This document shows positions 1-8,525 of a stretch of 64,000 nucleotides of DNA, one piece after another. A program made the translations under genes and the position numbers. Position 1 is the stretch's first letter; the number at the start of each line of letters is the position of its first letter. Below the pieces are notes generated by a model. That model searched no databases, was not told the DNA's origin, and worked only from the letters and a program-made list of their open reading frames with translations. Origin of the DNA: Phaeobacter sp. QD34_24 (GTDB taxonomy: Bacteria > Pseudomonadota > Alphaproteobacteria > Rhodobacterales > Rhodobacteraceae); contig NZ_JARCJD010000017.1 of NCBI RefSeq assembly GCF_028890115.1, positions 34,317 to 98,316 of the forward strand. Direction: 5' to 3'.

Positions 1-1
1 C

Positions 2-406
2 TTCCTGATGCAGAAGGAGGTCGTCGAGACCCGCAAGCTGAGCCGTGCCGCGATCGAGACCCTTGCCATCATCGCCTATCACCAGCCGGTGACCCGTGCC
101 GAGATCGAAGAGATCCGCGGTGTCTCGGTGTCGCGCGGCACCATCGATCAGCTTCTGGAGATGGAGTGGATCCGGCTGGGGCGCCGACGGATGACGCCGG
201 GGCGCCCGGTGACATTTGTGGTGACGCCGGTGTTCCTGGATCACTTTGGTCTGGAAAGCGCGCGCGATCTGCCGGGCCTGAAGGAACTGCGCGCCGCGGG
301 TCTGCTCGAAAGCCGCCCGCCGCCGGGCAGCTTCCCGCTGGGCCAGGGGAGCGACGATTCGGATGACGACGATACTGGCGAGCAGCCGGAGCTGTTCGAA
401 AGCTGA
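2..406 (+). CDS. scpB: Segregation and condensation protein B (C-terminal part)
   Basis: The frame is already open at the left edge (Phe-Leu precede the ATG at 8), so this is the last ~134 residues of ScpB and the true start lies outside the window. ScpB is the winged-helix partner of the kleisin ScpA in the SMC condensin that compacts and segregates the nucleoid. Visible is the second winged-helix segment (AIETLAIIAYHQPVTRAEIE, then VSRGTIDQLLEMEWI and GRPVTFVVTPVFLDHFGL), which is the family's most conserved stretch. The protein ends in an Asp-rich acidic tail (SDDSDDDD). scpA would be expected just left of the window. Confidence is high for the family; the missing N-terminus cannot be assessed. 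Confidence 0.93.
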   Translation, partial: FLMQKEVVETRKLSRAAIETLAIIAYHQPVTRAEIEEIRGVSVSRGTIDQLLEMEWIRLGRRRMTPGRPVTFVVTPVFLDHFGLESARDLPGLKELRAAGLLESRPPPGSFPLGQGSDDSDDDDTGEQPELFES

Positions 407-469
407 GCGCGCCCAGAAATCGTCTCATTCCTGGGCTAGCCTGGGATTGGACAGAAGCGGAGCCAAGTG

Positions 470-670
470 ATGAATGTCGAATCCATCTTCAACATGATCC
501 TGCGCCGCCTGGTGGGGCGGGCAGTCAACAAGGGCGTGGATGCCGGGATCAATGCGATGGCCGGGCGGGGCAGGGGGCGCCAGGCAGCCGCTGAGACCGA
601 AGAGCAGGAACGGGTCCGCGCCATACGGCAGGAACGCCGCGCCAGACGCGCACAGCGGGACAATCGCTGA
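470..670 (+). CDS. Small basic hypothetical protein
   Basis: A 66-residue protein with a short amphipathic N-terminal half (MNVESIFNMILRRLVGRAVN) and a strongly basic Arg-rich C-terminal tail (about 14 Arg). The ATG at 470 is preferred to the GTG at 467 because a GCGGAG Shine-Dalgarno-like stretch ends about 7 bases upstream. It follows scpB by 63 bases on the same strand and may be co-transcribed with it. No known domain is recognisable. The basic tail would allow nucleic-acid or membrane-surface contact, but that is only inference. Confidence 0.6.
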   Translation: MNVESIFNMILRRLVGRAVNKGVDAGINAMAGRGRGRQAAAETEEQERVRAIRQERRARRAQRDNR

Positions 671-683
671 CGGTTGCCCGGTT

Positions 684-1763
684 CTACTGCGGGCTTTTGA
701 AATGCTTGGACAGTTTCAGCCCCTGTCCCTGGTAGTTGGAGGCAATGCCCGCGCCATATAGCTGCTCTGGTACCTCGGCCATCCGCTCATAGACCAGCCT
801 GCCGACGACCTGCCCGTGTTCCAGCACGAAGGGCGCCTCGTGGCAGCGCACCTCCAGCACGCCGCGCGATCCGGCGCCACCCGCTGAGGCATGGCCGAAC
901 CCGGGATCGAAAAAGCCCGCGTAATGCACCCGGAACTCCCCGACCATCGCCAGATAGGGCGCCATTTCGGCGGCATAGGCGGGCGGGATATGCACCGCCT
1001 CGCGGCTGACCAGGATGTAGAAGGCGCCGGGGTCCAGGATGATGCGGCCCTTGGTGGTGTGCACTTCCTCCCAATAGTCCTGCGCTTCATAGGCGCCGAT
1101 GCGATCCAGATCGATCACCCCGGTATGGGGCTTGGCGCGGTAGCCCACCAGATCGCTGCCGGGCAGTTGCAGGTCGACGGAAAAACCAAGCCCGTCCTCG
1201 ATCACCGCCTCGCCATCCACCAGCGGGCTTTGGGCGTGCAGCGCGGCGAGTTCCTGATCGCTCAGCACCGCCTGACCGGTGCGGAACCGGATCTGATTGA
1301 GCCGCATCCCCGGACGCACCAGGACCGAGAAGGAGCGCGGGCAGATCTCGGCATAAAGCGGGCCGGTGTAGCCGGGTTTGATGCGGTCGAATTCCTCGCC
1401 GCCGTCGGTAATGGTGCGGGTCAGCAGGTCAAGCCGCCCGGTGGAGCTTTTGGCATTGGCCACAGCCGAGATATCCTGCGGCAGCGCCAGGCCTTCCATC
1501 AGCGGCAGCACATAGACGCAGCCCTTTTCCAACACCGCGCCACCGGTCAGATCGATCCGGTGCATTTCGAATTCCGACAGGCGATCCGCCACCGTATTTC
1601 CGTGGCCCGACAGGAAGGAGGCGCGCACGCGGTAGGCCACATGACCCAAGCGCAGATCCAGGCTGGCGGGCTGGATCTGCCCGGCAACCAGCGGTTCGGC
1701 CAGGGTGATCTCGCCCTGGCTCAGCATGGTTTCCAGTCTCTGGCTGGGCAATACGCCTGTCAT
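684..1763 (-). CDS. dcd: 2'-deoxycytidine 5'-triphosphate deaminase (long form)
   Basis: Converts dCTP to dUTP, feeding thymidylate synthesis in the cytoplasm. The 359-residue length is that of the alphaproteobacterial form, which carries two dUTPase-like halves rather than the ~190 residues of E. coli Dcd. Family signatures in the N-terminal half are QPASLDLRLG (31-40), NAKSSTGRLDLLTRTI (103-118) and GPLYAEICPRSF (134-145); a related barrel appears in the C-terminal half (GAFYILVSREAVHIP, FFDPGFG). The open frame extends upstream, but the ATG at 1763 is chosen because a GGGAG-type site precedes it and homologs start with a similar Met-Thr-Gly-Val sequence. It runs convergent with the small basic protein gene and lies downstream of the tRNA terminator. 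Confidence 0.92.
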   Translation of the reverse strand: MTGVLPSQRLETMLSQGEITLAEPLVAGQIQPASLDLRLGHVAYRVRASFLSGHGNTVADRLSEFEMHRIDLTGGAVLEKGCVYVLPLMEGLALPQDISAVANAKSSTGRLDLLTRTITDGGEEFDRIKPGYTGPLYAEICPRSFSVLVRPGMRLNQIRFRTGQAVLSDQELAALHAQSPLVDGEAVIEDGLGFSVDLQLPGSDLVGYRAKPHTGVIDLDRIGAYEAQDYWEEVHTTKGRIILDPGAFYILVSREAVHIPPAYAAEMAPYLAMVGEFRVHYAGFFDPGFGHASAGGAGSRGVLEVRCHEAPFVLEHGQVVGRLVYERMAEVPEQLYGAGIASNYQGQGLKLSKHFKSPQ

Positions 1764-1840
1764 ATTCGCTCTCCCTCTGGCCGGGTTCCGCTCTGTGTGA
1801 ATTGATACGCCACAGCCGTAACCCCCGGTTACAGATACAC

Positions 1841-1874
1841 AAAACGCCTGGGTGCGCAAACACCCAGGCGTTTT
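1841..1874 (-). terminator. Rho-independent terminator of tRNA-Pro
   Basis: A perfect hairpin with arms ACGCCTGGGTG / CACCCAGGCGT and a six-base loop (CGCAAA) is flanked by AAAA on one side and TTTT on the other. It sits immediately 3' of the tRNA gene on the minus strand and 78 bases upstream of dcd, so it most likely ends the tRNA transcript. The symmetry would let it work in both directions. Confidence 0.85.
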
Positions 1875-1877
1875 ATA

Positions 1878-1954
1878 TGGTCGGGCTAGCAGGACTCGAA
1901 CCTGCGACCTTCCGTCCCCCAGACGGACGCGCTACCAGGCTGCGCCATAGCCCG
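1878..1954 (-). tRNA. tRNA-Pro (anticodon GGG)
   Basis: Read on the minus strand this is a 77-nt tRNA with encoded CCA. The acceptor stem is CGGGCTA/TAGCCCG, the D arm contains GCGCAGCCTGGTAGCGC, the anticodon stem TCCGT/ACGGA encloses the loop CTGGGGG (anticodon GGG), and the T arm is GCAGG-TTCGAAT-CCTGC. The first base is C, as usual for proline tRNAs. It reads CCC and CCU codons. It is a single tRNA gene between merR and dcd with its own terminator. Confidence 0.97.
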
Positions 1955-2025
1955 CTGAGGCGCTTTCTACCGGTTTTGGCGGCGGGGGCAAGAGGCATTG
2001 CCAAGTTTTTCCGCGCTTTGGAAAA

Positions 2026-3324
2026 TTAATGTGCGTCCAGCCAGGCGTGCAGCTCCTCTGCGCAGGCGGCAACTTCGGCACGGGCCTCTGGTGCAATCTC
2101 GGTTGCTTGCGACAGGAGCGTGAGAATTCCGGGGCGCAGGCTGACCTGAGCGGCGAGATCTTCATCGGCAACGGAAATGATTCGCGGCTTGCTGTCCGTG
2201 GCGGGATCACTTGAGCCCGTGTCATCCAATGCCTCGACCGGGGGGGCGTCTTCGGGTGCCGGTTCAATTGCGGCGGAGAAGGCGCCCGGATCGTCAGCCG
2301 CCGGTGCTGCCGCTTCGGCCTCTGGTGCGGCGGTTGCGTCGGCATCCATGGCTCTTTGCCAGGCGAGATCCGCATCGGCTTCCAATACCGGTTCAGCTGC
2401 AGGCTCACTGTCGGCTGTCAGTTCGGGGGGGGACGCAAGATCCGCATCCATCGGCGCGGGGCTGTCATCCGCGAGGGGCTCCGCAGTTTGTGAGAGGTCC
2501 GGTGTGGTGTCCACATCGGGGGCGGGTGCTTCCTCAAGCGAGGCTTCGGGAGCGGGCAGGTCTTCCGCGTCGGGCACAGCAAGCGGGTCCGGCGCCGTGT
2601 CCGCTTCCGGGGCACCCAGATCCATCATGATCTGTTCTGGCTCGGCTGCGGCTGCTTGCCCCTCCGATGCAGGGTCCGGTGTCTGATCCGGGGCGTCGCT
2701 CTCCGCGCTTTCCAGGGCGCTATCGACACCCGGTTCCGTGATCTCAGGCGCTGTCAGATCTGCATCCGAAGCGCCGGTGTCTGGCGCGGGTGCAGGTTCC
2801 TGCGCGGCGGCCGAGGGATCGCTCTCCAACTCATCTTGATGGAAGAAGGCCTGGTTTTCAGAGGGCGCATCCATCTGCCCTTCCAAGGGTGGTGTCTCGT
2901 CGGCGGGAGGCTGGGCGGCGGACTGGGATGCGTCGGCTGCGCTCTCTTCGGAGGTGGCCTGAGGGGCCGCGCCAGAAGCGGCATCTGCGCCCGATTGGTC
3001 CTGGTGGCCGCCATCGCCACTGATGGAGGGATCGCCGGGAGCCGCAGACTCAAGGCTATGCGACATCTCCGAGACATGGCCAATCCCGAGATCGCGCAGG
3101 ATCGCCTGCACTTCCTTGATGGACATGCCATCGTCATGCAGCAGTTTACGGATGCCCCCCAAAAGCAGCATGTCCGCGGGCCTGTAGTACCTGCGCCCGC
3201 CCGCCCGTTTCACGGGTTTGACCTGGGTGAACTTGCTTTCCCAGAAGCGCAGCACATGCGCCTGCACCTCCAGCCATTCCGCAACTTCACTGATGGTGCG
3301 GAAGGCGTCTGGTGATTTGGACAT
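2026..3324 (-). CDS. MerR-family transcriptional regulator with long acidic region
   Basis: 432 residues. The N-terminus (about 8-82) is a MerR winged helix ([37 protein letters not shown]). Unlike metal- or drug-sensing MerR proteins it lacks a conventional dimerisation helix and effector cysteines. Residues ~90-370 are a low-complexity Ala/Pro/Asp/Glu-rich stretch, probably disordered. A compact C-terminal segment ([20 protein letters not shown] onward, ~380-432) looks conserved. It is the last gene of the rpmF-plsX-fabH-ihfA operon, 44 bases after ihfA, a placement common in Rhodobacterales. The target is unknown. The position suggests a role tied to fatty-acid or growth-rate control, which is inference. 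Confidence 0.88.
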   Translation of the reverse strand: MSKSPDAFRTISEVAEWLEVQAHVLRFWESKFTQVKPVKRAGGRRYYRPADMLLLGGIRKLLHDDGMSIKEVQAILRDLGIGHVSEMSHSLESAAPGDPSISGDGGHQDQSGADAASGAAPQATSEESAADASQSAAQPPADETPPLEGQMDAPSENQAFFHQDELESDPSAAAQEPAPAPDTGASDADLTAPEITEPGVDSALESAESDAPDQTPDPASEGQAAAAEPEQIMMDLGAPEADTAPDPLAVPDAEDLPAPEASLEEAPAPDVDTTPDLSQTAEPLADDSPAPMDADLASPPELTADSEPAAEPVLEADADLAWQRAMDADATAAPEAEAAAPAADDPGAFSAAIEPAPEDAPPVEALDDTGSSDPATDSKPRIISVADEDLAAQVSLRPGILTLLSQATEIAPEARAEVAACAEELHAWLDAH

Positions 3325-3368
3325 GGGTATTCGTTCCGTTGGTTGCGACCGCGCGGATCAAGCTGCCG

Positions 3369-3671
3369 TCAGCTGCGGTTGCCGTCGGCGACGCGGTCTT
3401 TCATCAGATGGGAGGGCCGGAAGGTCAGCACGCGACGCGGCTGGATCGGGACCTCTTCACCGGTTTTGGGATTTCGGCCGACACGGGCCGATTTATCCCG
3501 CACGCTGAAGGTGCCGAAGGACGAGATTTTCACCTGCTCCCCCCGGACCAGGGCGTCGGACATGTGCTGCAGCATGCTTTCGACCAGCTGGGCGCTTTCG
3601 TTGCGTGAGAGGCCGACTTCGCGGAAAACTGCCTCGCTCAGGTCCATTCGCGTCAGAGTTTTTTCACTCAT
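3369..3671 (-). CDS. ihfA: Integration host factor subunit alpha
   Basis: The alpha subunit of the IHF heterodimer, which bends DNA at specific sites in recombination, replication and transcription. The 100-residue length is standard. The beta-arm signature [12 protein letters not shown] lies at 65-76 and includes the intercalating Pro68; VKISSFGTF (48-55) and RRVLTFRPS (79-87) are further family hallmarks. The N-terminus [17 protein letters not shown] with [10 protein letters not shown] fits IhfA better than HU or IhfB. It lies between fabH and the MerR gene in the same leftward operon. Confidence 0.96.
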   Translation of the reverse strand: MSEKTLTRMDLSEAVFREVGLSRNESAQLVESMLQHMSDALVRGEQVKISSFGTFSVRDKSARVGRNPKTGEEVPIQPRRVLTFRPSHLMKDRVADGNRS

Positions 3672-3763
3672 ACCAATCCCCGTTGTTTACTCAAGCATAG
3701 GGTGTGGTGAATTTCACTGTCAATATCAATGAATTGCGAGGCAGGAGTTTGTACGCAGTCGTG

Positions 3764-4735
3764 CTACCACCGCAGCACGACCGCACCCCAGGCCAATCCG
3801 CCGCCAATGGCCTCGGTCACGATCAGATCGCCGGGCTTGATCTGGCCGCGCTCTTTGCCCACCGACAGCGCCAGCGGGATGGAGGCGGCGGAGGTGTTGC
3901 CATGATCCTGAACGGTCACCACAACGTTCTCCATGCTCAGCCCCATCTTCTTTGCGGTGCCCTGGATGATGCGGATATTGGCCTGGTGAGGCACGATCCA
4001 ATCGACCTCATCGGCGCCAAGCCCGGCCCGCTCCAGCGCGGTATTTGCGGTTTTTGCCAGCTTTTCCACCGCATGGCGGAAGACCTGATTGCCCTGCATG
4101 CGCAAATGGCCGGTGTTCTGCGTCGAGACGCCACCATCCACATAGAGCAGATCCTTGTAACGCCCGTCCGAATTGAGATCGGTCGCCAGAATGCCGCGGT
4201 CCTGGTTGGTGCCTGCGCCCTCCTGTCCCTCAAGGATCAGCGCGCCCGCACCATCGCCGAACAGCACGCAGGTCGACCGGTCGGTCCAGTCCATGATCCT
4301 CGAGAAGGTCTCGGCACCGATCACCAGCACCCGGTTGGCCTGGCCGGAGGCGATCAGCGCATTGGCATTGCACAGGGCATAGACAAAGCCCGCGCAGACC
4401 GCCTGCACGTCAAAGGCAAAGCCGCGCGTCATCTCCAGCTGCGCCTGTACCATGGTGGCGGCAGACGGAAAGGTCAGATCGGCGGTAGAGGTGGCCACCA
4501 CGATGGCGTCGATATCGTCGGCCTCAAGCCCAGCATCGGCCAGCGCTGCCCGGGCTGCGGCGGTCGCCATGGTGGATGTGGTTTCACCCTCTTCGGCAAA
4601 ATGGCGCCGCTCAATGCCCGACCGCGCCCGGATCCACTCGTCCGAGGTATCGAGCGTCTTTTCGAATTCCGCGTTTTCTACCACCCGTTTGGGAAGGTAA
4701 TGTCCTGTGCCTACTACTACTGCACGTCGCGTCAT
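3764..4735 (-). CDS. fabH: 3-oxoacyl-ACP synthase III (KAS III)
   Basis: Catalyses the first condensation of type II fatty-acid synthesis, joining acetyl-CoA to malonyl-ACP. The 323-residue length is typical. The catalytic triad is intact: Cys114 in QAVCAGF, His250 in VPHQANIR and Asn280 in DHGNTSAAS. The C-terminal GGGLAWGAVVLRW is also characteristic. It follows plsX by 21 bases and precedes ihfA by 92 bases, so fatty-acid initiation is co-transcribed with phospholipid synthesis. Confidence 0.97.
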   Translation of the reverse strand: MTRRAVVVGTGHYLPKRVVENAEFEKTLDTSDEWIRARSGIERRHFAEEGETTSTMATAAARAALADAGLEADDIDAIVVATSTADLTFPSAATMVQAQLEMTRGFAFDVQAVCAGFVYALCNANALIASGQANRVLVIGAETFSRIMDWTDRSTCVLFGDGAGALILEGQEGAGTNQDRGILATDLNSDGRYKDLLYVDGGVSTQNTGHLRMQGNQVFRHAVEKLAKTANTALERAGLGADEVDWIVPHQANIRIIQGTAKKMGLSMENVVVTVQDHGNTSAASIPLALSVGKERGQIKPGDLIVTEAIGGGLAWGAVVLRW

Positions 4736-4756
4736 TCGTTGCCTGCCTTTATGGGG

Positions 4757-5863
4757 TTAGTCTGTGGGAGGGCGGGTGTCGCCCGAAGTTGGCGCATCCT
4801 GAGCAAGCTCGACGGCGGATGCAACCCGTGCGGCCAGCTTGTCGGCAAAGCCCTGCTCGGCCAGGCGGAAGGCCAGTTTGACAGCGGCGGACACGCCGGT
4901 CGCATCGGCGCCGCCATGGGATTTCACCACGGTGCCATTGAGGCCCAGGAACACGCCGCCATTGGCGCGGCGCGGATCAAGCCGCTTTGCCAGTCGCGAC
5001 AGGGAGCTATAGGCCAGCAGCGCCGCCAGTTTCGACAGGAAAGAGTATTCGAACGCCTCCTTCACCGCCGAACGCAGGAGGCTTGCGGTGCCTTCGCCGG
5101 TCTTGATCGCCACATTGCCGGTGAAACCATCGGTGACGATCACATCGGCTACGCTTCCGGGGATGTCGCTGCCCTCGACGAAACCGACAAAATCGTAATC
5201 GGCAACCTCGGCATTTTCCGCGATCAGCGCATAGGCTTCTTTCAGCTCGGCGCGGCCCTTGTGCTCTTCGGTGCCCACATTGAGCAGACCGACGCGCGGG
5301 CGGGCGATATCCATCGAGTTGCGCGTGTAGGAGGTGCCCATGAGCGCATATTGCAACAGATCCTCGGCATCGGCGCGAATGTCGGCGCCGACGTCCAGCA
5401 TCACGTTGAACCCCTGCGGGTTGCGCGAGGGCCAGAGAATCGCAATCGCCGGACGGTTGACGCCGGGGATCTTGCGCAGGCGCAGCATGCTGAGCGCCAT
5501 CAGCGCCCCGGTGTTGCCACAGGAGACAACGCCCGCCGCCTCGCCGTTCTTGACGGCATCCAGGGCAGACCACATCGAGGTGCCCTTGCCGTTGCGCATC
5601 ACCTGGCTGGGCTTGTCACCCATGGTGACGACCTTCTCCGCATGACGAATAACGACGCGATCCGTCAGGATGCGTCGTTTGGCGACCAGGGGCGCCAGCT
5701 CGTCTTCGGGGCCGTGCAGAAGAAATGCGATTCGCGTGTTCTTCTCGGCGGATTTTGCGATACCGGCCACCACAGCGGCAGGGCCGGCATCTCCGCCCAT
5801 GGCATCGACAGAAATCACGATTCGGCCAGTCTGTGCCTCAGTTCGATCGGGTGTTCCCGTCAT
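4757..5863 (-). CDS. plsX: Phosphate acyltransferase PlsX
   Basis: Makes acyl-phosphate from acyl-ACP for the PlsX/PlsY route to lysophosphatidic acid; a peripheral inner-membrane enzyme. 368 residues. Diagnostic motifs are ISVDAMGGDAGP (17-28), the SMWSALDAVKNGEA region, SCGNTGALMALS and VTDGFTGNVAIKTGEG. The C-terminal region (LDPRRANGGVFLGLNGTVVK, then SHGGADATG) is also typical. It lies between rpmF and fabH, an arrangement shared across many bacteria that links ribosome and membrane supply. Confidence 0.97.
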   Translation of the reverse strand: MTGTPDRTEAQTGRIVISVDAMGGDAGPAAVVAGIAKSAEKNTRIAFLLHGPEDELAPLVAKRRILTDRVVIRHAEKVVTMGDKPSQVMRNGKGTSMWSALDAVKNGEAAGVVSCGNTGALMALSMLRLRKIPGVNRPAIAILWPSRNPQGFNVMLDVGADIRADAEDLLQYALMGTSYTRNSMDIARPRVGLLNVGTEEHKGRAELKEAYALIAENAEVADYDFVGFVEGSDIPGSVADVIVTDGFTGNVAIKTGEGTASLLRSAVKEAFEYSFLSKLAALLAYSSLSRLAKRLDPRRANGGVFLGLNGTVVKSHGGADATGVSAAVKLAFRLAEQGFADKLAARVASAVELAQDAPTSGDTRPPTD

Positions 5864-5902
5864 GAGCCTGCCTGCCTGGCGCTACGTGATTGAAAGGAGG
5901 GC

Positions 5903-6109
5903 TTAAGCCGCGTCCTCATCCATGTCGATTTCGTCGTTTGCCGCGATGATTTCCTTGTCATCGTAGTGGCCGCAGGAGGGGCACACGTGATGCGGACGGC
6001 GCAGTTCGCCGCAGCTGGAGCATTCATTCGGGTTTGCAGCAACCAGGGCATCGTGCGCACGACGGTTGTTGCGGCGCGATTTGGATACTTTGTTCTGTTG
6101 GACGGCCAT
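5903..6109 (-). CDS. rpmF: 50S ribosomal protein L32, zinc-binding type
   Basis: A 68-residue ribosomal protein of the large subunit. The N-terminus [20 protein letters not shown] is the L32 signature. Four cysteines in two CxxC pairs (Cys30, Cys33, Cys43, Cys46) form a zinc ribbon, so this is the zinc-dependent (C+) variant. The C-terminal tail is acidic ([10 protein letters not shown]). It is the promoter-proximal gene of the rpmF-plsX-fabH group, 39 bases upstream of plsX. Confidence 0.97.
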   Translation of the reverse strand: MAVQQNKVSKSRRNNRRAHDALVAANPNECSSCGELRRPHHVCPSCGHYDDKEIIAANDEIDMDEDAA

Positions 6110-6373
6110 GTCTCAACCTTTGTCTGCTTGGCGCCTTGGGGCCTTCCCCGCCGCGCGATTTCATTGTCTGTCGTGATCGGTGTGACGTGCGTGTAGGCCG
6201 CAGCCTGTCCGATGTCCAACCAAAAATTCCGATGAGCGCGCGAAAATACTGCGAATCCTTTTCGACGCAAGCGGTTTTTTAAGCCAGGACGCGGATCTGT
6301 ACCAGCCGGAAAAACGGGCGGCGGGTGTTTTTTGCGCCAGTGATTTATTCGCCAGTGGTTTTCCGCCGGGCGT

Positions 6374-6910
6374 CTAGTCGTCTGTCTTCAGCTGATCCTT
6401 GAGCGCGGCCAGCGCCGCAAAGGGTTTGGTGTCCTCATCGCGCATCGGCGCGACGCCCGGTGCGGTGAAGACGGCTTCGCCCAGGGCTTCCCCGTCCTTG
6501 CGCGGGTAGGCGGGGATCGCCAGGCTCAAGGCTTCGACCATGACCGCGAAGGGATCGATATGGCTGCCCAGGGCTTCGCTGGTCTCATCCTCGGGCATTT
6601 CCGCCTCTTCCTCGCCGGGGTCTTCAAAGCCTGCAAGGTAACGCCGCTCGACCTTCTGATCTATGCGGGTGGTGACCGGCTCCAGCGTTACCACGCAATC
6701 CTGCACCACCGTGGCGCCCAGGGTGGCTTGCAGGCTCCAGTCCCGTTTGCCGCTGGCGCGGATCTCTCCGGCAAAGCGCAGCTTGCGCAGGGCGTTGAGG
6801 CCCAGCTCCTGCGCCAGGGCGGTGAGGGTCTCGCCTTCGGGGCGAATTTCAAAAACTGTCGGGGCGTTTTGCGGCAGATCGGCCACGCGCAAAGCTGTGC
6901 TGTCAGCCAT
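6374..6910 (-). CDS. yceD: DUF177 (YceD) family protein
   Basis: 178 residues of the YceD/DUF177 family, whose gene usually stands directly upstream of rpmF. Bacterial and plant members are linked to 23S rRNA metabolism and large-subunit assembly. The conserved core is the VQDCVVTLEPVTTRID segment (69-84) with Cys72, followed by an acidic stretch (GEEEAEMPEDETSE). The C-terminus (NPF-like region replaced here by KPFAALAALKDQL) matches the family. The 264-base gap to rpmF is large enough for a separate rpmF promoter. It diverges from the BamE-like lipoprotein gene. Confidence 0.88.
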   Translation of the reverse strand: MADSTALRVADLPQNAPTVFEIRPEGETLTALAQELGLNALRKLRFAGEIRASGKRDWSLQATLGATVVQDCVVTLEPVTTRIDQKVERRYLAGFEDPGEEEAEMPEDETSEALGSHIDPFAVMVEALSLAIPAYPRKDGEALGEAVFTAPGVAPMRDEDTKPFAALAALKDQLKTDD

Positions 6911-7065
6911 ATTGGCAACTTTCGTTTCTTGAACCAGAAGCGCGCATTAGGTAATCGGGATGGGCGGCGCAATCAAGCCGTGGCGATCGGGCCTTCGTAC
7001 GGGATACGTACAGTCGGGGCCGGATGGCCGTCAGGCCGGAGACCGGCACAGGATCAGGGGGCATC

Positions 7066-7536
7066 ATGGGTGCACAGTCATTTCAGCTGAAAACAGCCAT
7101 GCGGCGCGCGCTGCTGCTTCTGGCCGCCGGATCCGTGGCGGCCTGTGCGGCGAGCTATCGCAAACACGGCTATGTGCCCTCGGATGAGCAGCTGGCAGAG
7201 GTGGTCGTCGGGGTGGATACCCGCGATTCCGTTGCCGAAACCATCGGCGTTCCGGGTTCCTCGGGGGTTCTGAACGACAGCGGCTATTATTATATCTCGA
7301 CCCGCATGCGGCATTTCGGAGCGGCGGCGCCCAAGCCGGTTTCGCGTGATCTGGTTGCCGTCAACTTCGACAAGAACGGTGTCGTCAGCGGTGTGCAGCG
7401 GTTCGGACTGGAAGATGGACGGGTGATTCCCCTGCAGCGTCGGGTGACCTCCTCCAGCGTTCAGGACAAGACATTCCTGCGGCAGCTGCTTGGCAACCTC
7501 GGCAACTTCGGGCCCGGGGCACTTCTGGACGAGTAG
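7066..7536 (+). CDS. bamE: BamE/SmpA-like outer-membrane lipoprotein
   Basis: 156 residues. A lipoprotein signal (MRRALLLLAAGSVAACA with lipobox VAAC) begins 11 codons in; the start at 7066 is chosen because AGGGGG lies just upstream, although the internal ATG at 7099 would give a cleaner signal peptide. The mature part has the SmpA/OmlA fold pattern: YVPSDEQLAEVVVGVDTRDSV (tether) then TIGVPGSSG, YYYISTRM and VAVNFDKNGVVSGV. BamE is a BAM-complex lipoprotein that assists outer-membrane protein insertion. The gene is divergent from yceD, as in many alphaproteobacteria. Confidence 0.88.
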   Translation: MGAQSFQLKTAMRRALLLLAAGSVAACAASYRKHGYVPSDEQLAEVVVGVDTRDSVAETIGVPGSSGVLNDSGYYYISTRMRHFGAAAPKPVSRDLVAVNFDKNGVVSGVQRFGLEDGRVIPLQRRVTSSSVQDKTFLRQLLGNLGNFGPGALLDE

Positions 7537-7717
7537 GGGCGCCTGACTCTGTGGTCGGCCTGTCCTATTCGCCTGTTCTGTCCAATTCCTGTGGCCTGTG
7601 GTTTCTCCCGAAGTCTGTCGCCTTGCTGTGATCAGCCTGTGTTTTGCTGCGCCGTGGTGCCTGCCACAGCGGAACAGCTGCCGGTGTCGGCGGTGTCTGC
7701 TTCATTGAGGGTCCGGA

Positions 7718-8464
7718 ATGGCTGAAGGCGACACACTCCTGAGCAAGGGACGCTACCGGGCACGCCTGGCGGCGGATGCGGCGGACCTTCGGGCGGCGCA
7801 GACCCTGCGTGGGCTGTGTTTCGGTACAAAGGGGCCGGATTCTGACTCCTATGACGACATCTGCCGACATGTACTGGTGGAGGATCAGCAAAGCGGCGCG
7901 CTGCTGTGCTGTTTCCGGATGATCCTGCTGTCGGGCGGCTCTGAGATCGATCAGAGCTATTCGGCACAGTTTTACGATCTGGAGCGGCTGCGTGCATTTG
8001 AGGGTGCCATTGCCGAGGTCGGCCGCTTCTGTATCGGGCCCACGGCAAAGGATGCCGATATCCTGCGCCTTGCCTGGGGCGCGATCACGGCACTGGTGGA
8101 GGCGGGCGATGTGCGCCTGCTGTTTGGCTGCAGCTCCTTTGCGGGCACACAGGTGGCGCCCTATCTAGACAGCCTGGCACTGCTGCGGCAGCGCCATCTT
8201 GCGCCCGAGCAATGGCGCCCGGCTGCCAAGGCGGCCGAGGTCCTGCGCTTCTCGGATCTGCCAGATCACCCCCCTGACCAGAAGGACGCCCTGCGCCAGA
8301 TGCCACCGCTCTTGCGCACCTACCTCCTGATGGGGGGCTGGGTCAGCGATCACGCGGTGGTGGATCGGGATCTCAATACGCTGCATGTCTTCACCGGCGT
8401 TGCCATCGATGCCATCCCGGAGGCGCGCAAACGGCTGTTGCGAGCGGTGGCCGCACCGGCCTGA
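7718..8464 (+). CDS. olsB: Ornithine-acyl-ACP N-acyltransferase (OlsB-like)
   Basis: 248 residues with the GNAT-like OlsB fold: RYRARLAADAADLRAAQTLR, CFRMILLSGG, AEVGRFCIGP and the C-terminal LLRTYLLMGGWVSDHAVVD are typical. OlsB transfers a 3-hydroxyacyl chain to ornithine, the first step to ornithine lipids, which are phosphorus-free membrane lipids common in marine alphaproteobacteria. No olsA O-acyltransferase gene is adjacent, so the second step must be encoded elsewhere. The gene follows the BamE-like gene on the same strand after 181 bases, in which I see no other gene. Confidence 0.85.
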   Translation: MAEGDTLLSKGRYRARLAADAADLRAAQTLRGLCFGTKGPDSDSYDDICRHVLVEDQQSGALLCCFRMILLSGGSEIDQSYSAQFYDLERLRAFEGAIAEVGRFCIGPTAKDADILRLAWGAITALVEAGDVRLLFGCSSFAGTQVAPYLDSLALLRQRHLAPEQWRPAAKAAEVLRFSDLPDHPPDQKDALRQMPPLLRTYLLMGGWVSDHAVVDRDLNTLHVFTGVAIDAIPEARKRLLRAVAAPA

Positions 8465-8525
8465 CGGGTGGCCTCTGCGCACCTGCGGCGTTGACGGCGC
8501 GCGCGGGCCGGTTTAGCTGGCGTCT

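Noticed and set aside
3704..5893. A 729-codon plus-strand frame
   Set aside because: Antisense to fabH and plsX, both with intact catalytic residues.
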